This document shows, in pieces, positions 1-6,165 of a stretch of DNA of 6,884 bases. The position numbers and the translations under genes are program-made. Origin of the DNA: Acidobacteriota bacterium. GTDB taxonomy: Bacteria; Acidobacteriota; Vicinamibacteria; Marinacidobacterales; SMYC01. The first letter of the stretch is position 1, and each line of letters starts with the position of its first letter. The notes below the pieces were generated by a model that worked only from the letters and a program-made list of their open reading frames with translations, had not been told where the DNA came from and made no database searches. Where the stretch lies: contig JAJCXL010000079.1 in assembly GCA_029263435.1 (NCBI GenBank), positions 1-6,884 of the forward strand, read 5' to 3'.

Positions 1-714
1 CTCCGGGAAGCTCATCGCGACATGCAACGCCGACTGCGCGAGCTCGAGGAGCTCTACGACTTGCGCTTGTCCTTCGTTCTCGAAAGCGTTCGCCGTCTTC
101 TATCAGCGACAGGGCATCCGGAGGTGGTGGAGCCCGAAAGAGATCACGCCATCGGGCAGCTACGCGAGCTCGATGCCTGGCACCTTCGGCGGGTCCTCGA
201 GATTCGGGGCGCCTATGAGGAGGCGTGGAAGCCCCTCGAAAGGGACTCCGTTGCCCACGAACGCGCGGAGCTACAAAGCGTGCTCGAGCGAGCGGCCGCA
301 GTCGTCATCGCCGGCGGACACGTTGCGGTGCTGTTGAACCGGCTGCGATTGTTCGGCCTCAAAGAGCTCCTACGAGACAAGATCATTATCGCCTGGTCTG
401 CCGGCTCGATGGTGCTCACGAACCGTCTAGTCTTGTTTCACGATCACCCGCCGCAAGGGCCAGGTAACGCCGAAGTACTCGAAGAGGGACTTGGCCTGTG
501 CCCCGGAATCGTTGCGCTTCCCGATGGCGCCAAGCGACTCAAGCTAGAGCAGTCCGATCGCGTGGCCTCTTTCGCGAGACGCTTCGACCCGGATGCTTGC
601 ATCGTCATGGGTGCCGGCGATTGTGTGACATGGGACGGCACCCGGTGGACAGCCCCCGACGGAGCACGTCGCCTCCAAGCCGATGGAACGATCGAGAGTG
701 TGACTGAGTGGTAA
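1..714 (+). CDS. Peptidase S51 / type 1 glutamine amidotransferase-like protein, 5'-truncated by window edge
   Basis: The frame is open back to base 1, with seven codons before the first ATG at 22, so the gene probably begins upstream. Numbering from that ATG, 230 residues are visible. Residues 1-92 are charged and helical with no recognisable domain. Residues 93-175 resemble the S51 (peptidase E/cyanophycinase) core: a beta strand ending in GGH (98-100), a helix with LLNRLRLFG, and a strand ending in WSAGS (125-129), where S126 sits at the nucleophile elbow. A later segment, LGLCPG followed by LPDGAKR, lies where S51 enzymes usually have a Pro-His; here the residue is D168, so the usual catalytic His appears absent. 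It may use another residue (H140 or H142 in an HDH motif are candidates) or be a non-peptidase member. The stop overlaps the next gene by 7 bases, suggesting translational coupling. Fold assignment is fairly secure; activity is not. Confidence 0.75.
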   Translation, partial: LREAHRDMQRRLRELEELYDLRLSFVLESVRRLLSATGHPEVVEPERDHAIGQLRELDAWHLRRVLEIRGAYEEAWKPLERDSVAHERAELQSVLERAAAVVIAGGHVAVLLNRLRLFGLKELLRDKIIIAWSAGSMVLTNRLVLFHDHPPQGPGNAEVLEEGLGLCPGIVALPDGAKRLKLEQSDRVASFARRFDPDACIVMGAGDCVTWDGTRWTAPDGARRLQADGTIESVTEW

Positions 715-1874
715 CCCGGGAGAGAGACGAGATCGTCGAGCGAGAGCTCGCCATTCACCGAGTGGTCGATCGAAAACCCAGCCGAAAGCAGATCGACGAG
801 TTCATCGGGTCGCACGAGTTTCCGCTCAACGAAGGCTCTTATACGACGTTCGTTTATCGGGGGCCGGCGGAGGCGGTTTATCTCGGGCACTGGATCTTTG
901 GGCTGCCCTCATCGCAGCTGTTCAAGCACGTCGAGGGTACGGACCTGTGGTACTTGGTGATGGAGCTTCCTCCCGACTCACGCATCGAGTACAAGCTCCA
1001 GCGGGCCCATCACGGCAAGATGGAATGGCTCCTCGACCCCCTCAATCCGCATCGCGCGGCGGATCCTTTCGGAGAGAACTCCGTTTGCCACACCGCGGGA
1101 TACGAGCATCCGGAGTGGGCGCAGCCGGATCCCGACGCGCGTCCGGGGACGCTCAAAGAAGTCACCTTCGAAAGCGAGGCGTTGGGGGGCACCCGCCGCG
1201 TGTTGCTCTACCTACCGGCGCGATTTCGCACCACCCGGCGCTACCCGCTTCTCGTCGTGCACGATGGCCCGGAATATTTGAGATATTCCGGCATGAAGAC
1301 GGTGCTCGATAACCTTATCTACCGGTTGGAGATTCCGGGCATGATCGTCGCGATGACCCAACCGGAAAAACGATTGAACGAGTACGCGAACCATGAGCCG
1401 CACGCGCGCTATCTGACCGAAGAGCTGGTGCCTTTTCTGGAGTCGGAGTTTCCAATCTCAACCGCTCCGCGGCATCGGGGCTTGATGGGCGCGAGCTTTG
1501 GCGCGGTCGCCGCGTTGACGACGGCGTGGCGCTACCCCGAGTTCTACGGCAGGCTTTTGCTCCAGTCCGGCTCCTTCGCCTTTACCGACATTGGCGATAA
1601 TCAAAAAGGCCCGGTATTCGATCCCGTCGTGGATTTCATGAACGCCTTTCGAGAGGATCCGAAATCCGTCAGCGAGAAAGTGTTTATTAGCTGCGGCACC
1701 TACGAAGCCAATATCTACGAGAACCGCTCCATCGTTCCCTTTCTCCAGAAAACGGGCATGGAGATCCGCTACGTCGAATCACGAGACGGCCACAACTGGG
1801 AGAATTGGCGGGATCGGATGCGCGAAGGGCTTTCGTGGCTTTTTCCCGGCCCGTTGTGGATGGTGTACGAATGA
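708..1874 (+). CDS. Fes-like two-domain esterase (E-set/CBM48-like domain plus alpha/beta hydrolase)
   Basis: This 388-residue protein of the enterochelin-esterase / esterase D-type family (PF00756-like) has no signal peptide and is probably cytoplasmic. Residues about 35-150 resemble the N-terminal beta-sandwich of Fes-type esterases and glycogen-binding E-set domains, including a DPLNPH motif near 110. Residues about 155-385 form the hydrolase. The nucleophile is S263 in GASFG, the probable acid is E333 in CGTYE, and the His is H362 in DGHNWENWR, the family's typical H-x-W-x-x-W-R ending. A complete triad suggests an active serine hydrolase; esters, lactones or sugar conjugates are possible substrates, but none can be deduced. 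The GTG start at 708 is chosen because it overlaps the previous stop (GTGGTAA) and has a weak GAGAG 9 bases upstream; GTG at 762 is a less likely alternative. Bases 1269-1291 contain a perfect inverted repeat. Confidence 0.88.
   Translation: MVTRERDEIVERELAIHRVVDRKPSRKQIDEFIGSHEFPLNEGSYTTFVYRGPAEAVYLGHWIFGLPSSQLFKHVEGTDLWYLVMELPPDSRIEYKLQRAHHGKMEWLLDPLNPHRAADPFGENSVCHTAGYEHPEWAQPDPDARPGTLKEVTFESEALGGTRRVLLYLPARFRTTRRYPLLVVHDGPEYLRYSGMKTVLDNLIYRLEIPGMIVAMTQPEKRLNEYANHEPHARYLTEELVPFLESEFPISTAPRHRGLMGASFGAVAALTTAWRYPEFYGRLLLQSGSFAFTDIGDNQKGPVFDPVVDFMNAFREDPKSVSEKVFISCGTYEANIYENRSIVPFLQKTGMEIRYVESRDGHNWENWRDRMREGLSWLFPGPLWMVYE
1269..1291. repeat. Perfect 9-bp inverted repeat with 5-nt loop inside the esterase gene
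   Basis: The arms are CCGGAATAT (1269-1277) and ATATTCCGG (1283-1291), separated by TTGAG. The structure is fully intragenic, covering codons for the segment PEYLRYSG just after the first strands of the hydrolase domain. No T-tract follows, so it does not look like an intrinsic terminator. It could be an mRNA hairpin, a protein-binding dyad or chance. Confidence 0.6.
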
Positions 1875-1896
1875 ACGAGGCTTGGTTTTCCCGTCC

Positions 1897-1900
1897 GGAG
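1897..1900 (+). promoter_or_regulatory. Ribosome binding site deciding the start of the second esterase
   Basis: GGAG lies 5 bases before the ATG at 1906. The same frame can be extended to a TTG at 1882, but that codon has no comparable Shine-Dalgarno and the added residues (MVFPSGVA) resemble nothing in the family, so 1906 is preferred. Confidence 0.6.
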
Positions 1901-1905
1901 TCGCC

Positions 1906-2634
1906 ATGAGCAAAGTCAGCACTCAGTGGTATTCCCAGCGCGTCGGCGCGGAGGTCAGCTTCGTAAGATGGGGAGAAGTGGGGACTCCCGTTCTACTGTT
2001 CCCGACGGCCGGGGGAGATGCGGAAGAGATCGAACGGTTTCACATCATCGACTCGGTGGCGGAACTGCTCGAGGCCGGTCGCATCAAGATCTACTCCTGC
2101 GACAGCGTCGCCGGCCGGGCTCTCATCACCGAAGAAGGCAGCCCGAGACACCGGATGTGGCTGCAGAATCAGTTCGAGCAGTTCATCTACCACGAGGTCG
2201 CTCCCGCGATCCGGAACGACTGTGGGCAGTCGGACATCGAGGTCATCGCCGCAGGGTCTTCCATCGGAGCTTTCAATGCGGTAGCGGTGTTGAGCCGCTA
2301 TCCGGACGTCTTCAGCCATGCATTGTGTTTGAGCGGAACCTACAACCTGGATCGATTTCTCCGCGCTGAGCCTTCGGACGACTGGCTGTTCTCGTCGCCC
2401 CTGCACTTCTTGCCATCACTGGGCGGGGAAGTGCTCGACCAGCTTCGCACGCGCTTCGTCTTGCTGGCCTCCGGGGAGGGCGAGGCGGAGGATATCGGTG
2501 AGTCGTGGCGGATGGCGGACCTTCTCGGCGCCAAAGGCGTCCCCAATCGAGTCGATTCTTGGGGACCTCATTACCGACACGATTGGTCGACGTGGCGCGA
2601 GATGTTTCCGAAATATCTGGACGAGCTGACTTAG
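1906..2634 (+). CDS. Single-domain alpha/beta hydrolase, putative esterase (second of a pair)
   Basis: This 242-residue putative esterase belongs to the same broad family as its upstream neighbour but lacks the N-terminal E-set domain. The nucleophile elbow is GSSIG with S119, the probable acid is E193 in GEGE (aligning with GTYE of the neighbour), and H225 lies in HDWSTWR, again the H-x-W-x-x-W-R type ending. The early segment VLLFPTAGGDAEE supplies the usual oxyanion-side loop. No signal peptide is present, so it is likely cytoplasmic. It starts 31 bases after the preceding stop, so both are probably on one transcript. The two proteins look like distant homologues rather than a recent duplication, since they share motifs but little running identity. 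They could act on successive substrates or work as a pair; the substrate is unknown. The triad is seen directly, while the function is inference from family. Confidence 0.85.
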   Translation: MSKVSTQWYSQRVGAEVSFVRWGEVGTPVLLFPTAGGDAEEIERFHIIDSVAELLEAGRIKIYSCDSVAGRALITEEGSPRHRMWLQNQFEQFIYHEVAPAIRNDCGQSDIEVIAAGSSIGAFNAVAVLSRYPDVFSHALCLSGTYNLDRFLRAEPSDDWLFSSPLHFLPSLGGEVLDQLRTRFVLLASGEGEAEDIGESWRMADLLGAKGVPNRVDSWGPHYRHDWSTWREMFPKYLDELT

Positions 2635-2659
2635 ACCTAGCGGCTCGTCGATTTGCCTT

Positions 2660-2674
2660 GTGACGCCCTGTCAC
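2660..2674. repeat. Short inverted repeat GTGAC-N5-GTCAC upstream of the membrane-protein gene
   Basis: It lies in the 92-base gap between the second esterase and the membrane-protein gene. The arms are 5 bp with a 5-base spacer. It superficially recalls a CRP/FNR-type site (TGTGA...TCACG), but the spacer is 7 rather than 6 and the right half ends in G. There is no T-tract, so a terminator is unlikely, and no convincing -10/-35 pair is visible around it. Confidence 0.25.
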
Positions 2675-2726
2675 GAACAATGGAAGGACCATCGATCCTC
2701 GAATCCTTCCGAAAGAGACGATAAAC

Positions 2727-3644
2727 GTGGTGGATCACCGCGAGCTGAAAAGAGAAGTAGCTGTTCTACGGAGCAAGCTACGCCGCTATCAGGTCTATCT
2801 TGCCTCCGCTCTCGCCGTCATCGGGCTGTCACTACTGGCGTCGGTGGCCGTGCTCGTGTTTTACGGCAGGGGCCTGGAACGACAAGTGGTCGGGCTGCGT
2901 GACGAGCTCACCGGCTTCGCCGAAGACTCGACGACGCGCTCCAAAGCGTTGACTTTGGATCTGACCCGTCAACAAGCGGAGCTCGCAGCGCTCGAGAAAG
3001 CCGCTCGAGACGATCTCCTGGCGATCCAGGAAGCGCACCGCAAGCTCGCCTCCATCGGGGACCCGGATACCGAGCTGTCACGTCTGCATGAAGCCAACGC
3101 AGCTTTGTGGTCGGCACTGGCTGATCAACGTCAAGACTTGCTGAGCGCGTTCGATCGGAAAGCCGCGCCGCCGGTGCCTCGGGCCTCGCCGCAGGCGCCG
3201 CCCGTACCTCGGTTTCGTCTCGGGGAGACCGATTTCATGGATCCCGTGCGCGCGAGTGGCGAAGAAGCGCTCGATGGATTCGTGGTGGGGGAGCAGAAAG
3301 TCCACCGCGGCTCTCAAGCGCCGACTCAGCCGGGCCATCTCGTCATCGAGCTCGACCCTGAATCGATTGGGCTCGGGGATTCGTACGAGCTCGCGGTACG
3401 CCTCGTGAATCGGAGCAATCGAGCGCTGTCGGCGGGCTCGCTTCGGCTCGACTGGAGCTTTGGAGATCGTAAGACCGGTGGTCCGGTGCCGCTCGACGTG
3501 AGTCGCGTCGACGCGAATGGAAGCGCGGTGTTGTTCCAACTGTCGGGACGCTGGACGCCCTCGCACGAGACCGGGCCGGTAGAGCTGAAGGCAACCCTGA
3601 CCCTGGACGACGGGGGAAGCCTTACGAACACGTTGAGCTGGTAG
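2727..3644 (+). CDS. Single-pass membrane protein with coiled coil, Pro-rich linker and beta-rich C-terminal domain; function unknown
   Basis: Not recognised as a named family. The 305 residues divide clearly. Residues 1-23 are a basic cytoplasmic tail (KLRRYQ just before the membrane). Residues 24-46 are one hydrophobic helix. Residues about 48-142 are a charged, heptad-like helical stretch suggesting a coiled coil. Residues 143-165 are a Pro-rich linker with APPVPR repeated exactly at 147-152 and 157-162. Residues about 200-305 are beta-rich and end in LSW, resembling an Ig-like or transport-adaptor-like sandwich. By the positive-inside rule the bulk lies in the periplasm. The layout resembles periplasmic adaptors or envelope-spanning structural proteins, but no catalytic motif is seen. 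It starts at GTG 2727, with an in-frame GTG directly after it and AAAGAGA about 8 bases upstream. The gene stands 92 bases from the esterase operon and may be separately transcribed. Confidence 0.8.
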   Translation: MVDHRELKREVAVLRSKLRRYQVYLASALAVIGLSLLASVAVLVFYGRGLERQVVGLRDELTGFAEDSTTRSKALTLDLTRQQAELAALEKAARDDLLAIQEAHRKLASIGDPDTELSRLHEANAALWSALADQRQDLLSAFDRKAAPPVPRASPQAPPVPRFRLGETDFMDPVRASGEEALDGFVVGEQKVHRGSQAPTQPGHLVIELDPESIGLGDSYELAVRLVNRSNRALSAGSLRLDWSFGDRKTGGPVPLDVSRVDANGSAVLFQLSGRWTPSHETGPVELKATLTLDDGGSLTNTLSW

Positions 3645-4259
3645 CTATCTCACGATTCTCAAACGCGTGAGCTCCGAGACGACGAGTCGCGCCACGTCAT
3701 CGATGACCACCTGCGCGTTTTTCGGGTTCAGCGACTCGCTATAGCCCGTCCAAACCAGCGTCGCGTCGTCGGCGGTCACCGAGTAAAACGCGGTCTCGAC
3801 CCGTACCGCGACCTGGGTCGTCAAGTAACCGGGATCTTGATACGACGCCCACACCCCGCCGTAGTAGCTGTGAAACGTTTGATACGGACGCCAATAAGAC
3901 CCTGGGTCGTACTCGACGCTGTTTTTTTCTTCGACGAGTCGCATGACGGCGGCGGCATCGATGCCTTCTTCCCTCAGCCGCGCGACCACTCGATCCACGT
4001 CGGCCTCGTCGTCTTTGGAAAGGATCGTGTAAGACGCGACGCCTTTAGTGTTTTTGGGCAACCGTCGGGCGAACTCGTCTTCCGCAATCCGTCGGGTCTG
4101 TTCCGAGCTCGCGAGAGCGATGGCAGCTACGTTTTGGTACGGCCCGGGATCGGCCGAAGGCTCCTTCCACGTTCCGATCAGCTTGCTCTTCTCGGAGCAA
4201 GCGAGAGTTGCTGCCATGGCGGCAGTCAAAACGAGCGCGAACATTCGATTGCGTTTCAT
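3645..4259 (-). CDS. Conserved outer-membrane-type lipoprotein (DUF4136-like), function unknown
   Basis: This is a 204-residue protein with a classic lipoprotein signal: MKRNR, a hydrophobic stretch (7-19) and the lipobox ending LAC with C21 as the lipidated Cys. S22 follows, not Asp, so sorting to the outer membrane is expected. The mature part starts KLIGTWKEP and has alternating strands and helices. Its middle is rich in Tyr, Trp and Gly (about 122-150), and it closes with a strand carrying ATLVWTGYSESLNPK. This pattern matches the widespread small lipoproteins near DUF4136, whose role is not established. AAGGGA (4265-4270) lies 5 bases before the ATG, supporting the start. Upstream are 129 non-coding bases to the PLP gene on the same strand; no clear promoter or terminator was found there. 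The gene converges head-on with the membrane-protein gene and shares no intergenic base with it. Confidence 0.85.
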   Translation of the reverse strand: MKRNRMFALVLTAAMAATLACSEKSKLIGTWKEPSADPGPYQNVAAIALASSEQTRRIAEDEFARRLPKNTKGVASYTILSKDDEADVDRVVARLREEGIDAAAVMRLVEEKNSVEYDPGSYWRPYQTFHSYYGGVWASYQDPGYLTTQVAVRVETAFYSVTADDATLVWTGYSESLNPKNAQVVIDDVARLVVSELTRLRIVR

Positions 4260-4388
4260 CGAGATCCCTTCGATCCAGGAGGTTAGTGTTGGTCGCGCAG
4301 TGTATCGTAGTTGTCTTTTGCGAGCGTTTCTCGATTCGCTTCGCGAGGCCGCTACTTTCCCGGAATGCGGGTTCGCTCAGCGCTTGGG

Positions 4389-5624
4389 CTAAGCGAGGAA
4401 GACGCGTCGGAGCGTTTGAGCGACGAGCCGAAGCTCGGCCTGGGTGAGCTGGCGCACCCGGACAGTGGTGCCGTCATAAGTCATGCGGGGCTCTCCCGCG
4501 AGGAGACGTTCGCGCAGCTCCGCGTGAGTCATCGGAAAGACAGACTCATCCCAGCTCAGATCGACGTCCGCGTAGCCCTTGGTGTTCACCGCGACCTCGG
4601 CCGTGAGTCCGCGAATGCCGGCGAGCTCACCCGCGAGCCAGTGTGCGCTTCGGCTCCAGTCTTCGATGTCTTTGGCGTGGTCGCGTTTCACGTAGTGCTC
4701 GAGCGCCACGACCAAGGCGACCATCTCTTCCTTGCCGACCTTCATGCCGCGACCGATATTGCCGTTGGGCGCCGCGTTCAGCCGTGCTGCTTCGATGAGG
4801 TCCTTGCGGCCGGCTAAAATGCCGGTGGATTGAGGACCCCGCAATCCTTTGCCTCCACTGATCACCACCAGATCGGCGCCCGCCTCGATCCATCGAGTGA
4901 GATTCGATGCGGGCGGCAAGTCCGACGCCATGTCGACGAGTACGGGGACATTGGCTTTCTTGCCGATCGCGATGAGCTCCGCCGGCATGAGCACACCTGC
5001 CTCGGGGGGCTGAGCGCGTTTTCTTGGCTTCGGGGGACCGAACACTCGCTGCTCTTCGACCGCGGCGAGCGCCGCTATCATCGCGGTGTTTTCGTGGATG
5101 GCCGCTACCAGATCGTTCTTCGTGTCCGCGGAGACGATCGTCATTCCGGCCGCACGATAGGCGCGGTCGTAGTCGAAGCGGTGTCGGGTTTGGATCAAGC
5201 ATTCGCGCTTCGGCCAATGCGGGTGCGGCAGCGCTTCGCATTTCTCGGTATCCGTGCCCGTGAGGCAGGCCGCCCCTCCAAGGATCATGGCCGAGAATCC
5301 GCCAGAGGTGATCAGCGCTGCCTCCGCACCGATGAGCTCCGCGACCCGTTGCCCCGCGGCCTCGGTGAGCTCGTTCATGTCGACGAAGAACCGATTCGCT
5401 TCGGCGAGCGCGTCCATGACCTCGGGTGTCATTCTCGATCCGCCGAGCCGAGAAATGTGCTCATGGGCTCCGAGATGGGGGCGCACGCCGAGCAGACGCG
5501 TGTAGATGTTGTCCGAGAGATCGCGACGGACATCTTCTTCGCCTTGCGCCTGGCGGGTGCCGGACCCGGCTCCGAGCGCGATCGTAGAGCCGATGAAATG
5601 ACGCCTGCCGATGGGTTTCGTCAT
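4389..5624 (-). CDS. SelA/DgaE-like PLP-dependent enzyme with twin-arginine signal
   Basis: This 411-residue fold-type I PLP enzyme resembles L-seryl-tRNA(Sec) selenium transferase and D-glucosaminate-6-phosphate ammonia-lyase. K259 in SGGKGLRGP is the probable Schiff-base Lys, D231 in VLVDMASD the cofactor-ring Asp, TSGG (106-109) the phosphate-side loop, and H148 in TRHRFDYD the conserved His before the YDRAxRxAG segment. It lacks the N-terminal tRNA-binding domain of true SelA, so selenocysteine synthesis is unlikely; a lyase, racemase or aldolase-type reaction on an amino or sugar acid is more plausible. The N-terminus reads GRRHFIG (6-12) then a mildly hydrophobic stretch, a good twin-arginine motif, implying export of folded, cofactor-loaded enzyme to the periplasm. 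The usual family segment before LGGS is replaced by PHLGAHEHIS (49-58), and residues 198-209 form a basic Pro-rich loop. A strong ribosome binding site supports the start. Confidence 0.88.
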   Translation of the reverse strand: MTKPIGRRHFIGSTIALGAGSGTRQAQGEEDVRRDLSDNIYTRLLGVRPHLGAHEHISRLGGSRMTPEVMDALAEANRFFVDMNELTEAAGQRVAELIGAEAALITSGGFSAMILGGAACLTGTDTEKCEALPHPHWPKRECLIQTRHRFDYDRAYRAAGMTIVSADTKNDLVAAIHENTAMIAALAAVEEQRVFGPPKPRKRAQPPEAGVLMPAELIAIGKKANVPVLVDMASDLPPASNLTRWIEAGADLVVISGGKGLRGPQSTGILAGRKDLIEAARLNAAPNGNIGRGMKVGKEEMVALVVALEHYVKRDHAKDIEDWSRSAHWLAGELAGIRGLTAEVAVNTKGYADVDLSWDESVFPMTHAELRERLLAGEPRMTYDGTTVRVRQLTQAELRLVAQTLRRVFLA

Positions 5625-5630
5625 CGAATG

Positions 5631-5635
5631 CCTCC
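5631..5635 (-). promoter_or_regulatory. Strong ribosome binding site of the PLP-enzyme gene
   Basis: On the minus strand GGAGG lies 6 bases before the ATG at 5624. It fixes the start that includes the twin-arginine signal, which matters because internal starts would give a cytoplasmic enzyme. Confidence 0.75.
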
Positions 5636-5649
5636 AATGCCGTCGATCT

Positions 5650-5677
5650 TTATCACGGTTCGGCGGTCGGGTAGAAT
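5650..5677 (+). promoter_or_regulatory. Putative sigma70-type promoter of the thioesterase-kinase unit
   Basis: TTATCA (5650-5655) and TAGAAT (5672-5677) are separated by 16 bases. The -10 box matches the consensus at 5 of 6 positions and the -35 at 4 of 6. The expected transcript start near 5684 leaves a leader of about 16 bases before the ATG at 5700. The same 75-base gap must hold the divergent promoter of the PLP gene; on the minus strand a weak GATAAA near 5650 is the only candidate, so the two promoters would overlap. Confidence 0.45.
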
Positions 5678-5699
5678 GAGCGACGTCTGAGCGAGCGAC

Positions 5700-6161
5700 A
5701 TGGAGCTTCTACGCACCGAAGTCTTACCGGAGTGGACGGACTATAACGGCCACTTGAACGTGGCCTACTACCACCTCGTCTTCGACCGCTCGACGGAGCG
5801 TCTGCTGGAGTCGATCGGGCTCGGCGAGGACTTCTTGCAGCGTGAATCTGGCTCTGTCTTCGCGCTCGAAGATCGTTTGACCTATCGACGGGAAGTTCGA
5901 GAGGGAGATCCGATCCGGATCACCCTTCAGCTACTCGACTTCGACCACAAGCGAGTTCACTTTTTCCTGAGGATGTATCACGAGACACAAGGGTATCTGG
6001 CCGCGACCTGCGAGCATCTTTCCACCTTCGTCGACATGAGCGTCCGCCGATCCGCACCGATGCCCCCCGCCGTTTACGACGCGCTGTCGCGACTGTTCGA
6101 AGAGCACCGCGATTTGGAGCGCCCGGAGGAGATAAGCCGCCCCATCGGAATCCGAAGGTAG
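5700..6161 (+). CDS. Hotdog-fold acyl-CoA thioesterase (4HBT / betainyl-CoA thioesterase-like)
   Basis: This 153-residue protein has the usual length for a single hotdog domain. Its N-terminus EWTDYNGHLNVAYY (11-24) is the signature of 4-hydroxybenzoyl-CoA-type thioesterases, with D14 and the N-G-H-x-N turn preceding the long central helix. The next strands carry FALEDRLTYRREVREGDPI, the typical edge that pairs in the dimer. It most likely hydrolyses an acyl-CoA in the cytoplasm. The D-Y-N-G-H-x-N-V-A-Y-Y form is the variant seen in thioesterases of carnitine/betaine metabolism, but none of those pathway genes is nearby, so the substrate is open. The start is the first ATG after the putative promoter; its ribosome binding site is weak. 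The kinase gene follows after 4 bases, suggesting co-transcription. Confidence 0.88.
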   Translation: MELLRTEVLPEWTDYNGHLNVAYYHLVFDRSTERLLESIGLGEDFLQRESGSVFALEDRLTYRREVREGDPIRITLQLLDFDHKRVHFFLRMYHETQGYLAATCEHLSTFVDMSVRRSAPMPPAVYDALSRLFEEHRDLERPEEISRPIGIRR

Positions 6162-6165
6162 GTCT

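Noticed and set aside
2660..2674. CRP/FNR-type operator at GTGAC-N5-GTCAC
   Set aside because: Half-site spacing is one base too long, one half is imperfect and no promoter is aligned to it; kept only as a low-confidence repeat.
4260..4388. Promoter or terminator in the gap between the PLP enzyme and lipoprotein genes
   Set aside because: Minus-strand TACGAT and TACACT near 4299-4309 lack a matching -35 box, and the short GC-rich dyads have no T-tract.
4277..4447. Plus-strand small ORF with AGGAGG (4277-4282) 3 bases before GTG 4286, about 53 codons
   Set aside because: It runs antisense into the 3' end of the PLP gene, its protein is Arg-rich and low in recognisable structure, and the spacing to the GTG is too short; probably chance.
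4389..5624. True selenocysteine synthase (selA)
   Set aside because: The tRNA-binding N-terminal domain is missing, a twin-arginine signal is present, and no selB or tRNA-Sec gene is seen nearby.
4830..5690. Long plus-strand open frame of 286 codons opposite the PLP gene
   Set aside because: It is the complement of a gene with clear family motifs; the translation is Arg/His-rich with no motif, as expected for a shadow frame in GC-rich DNA.
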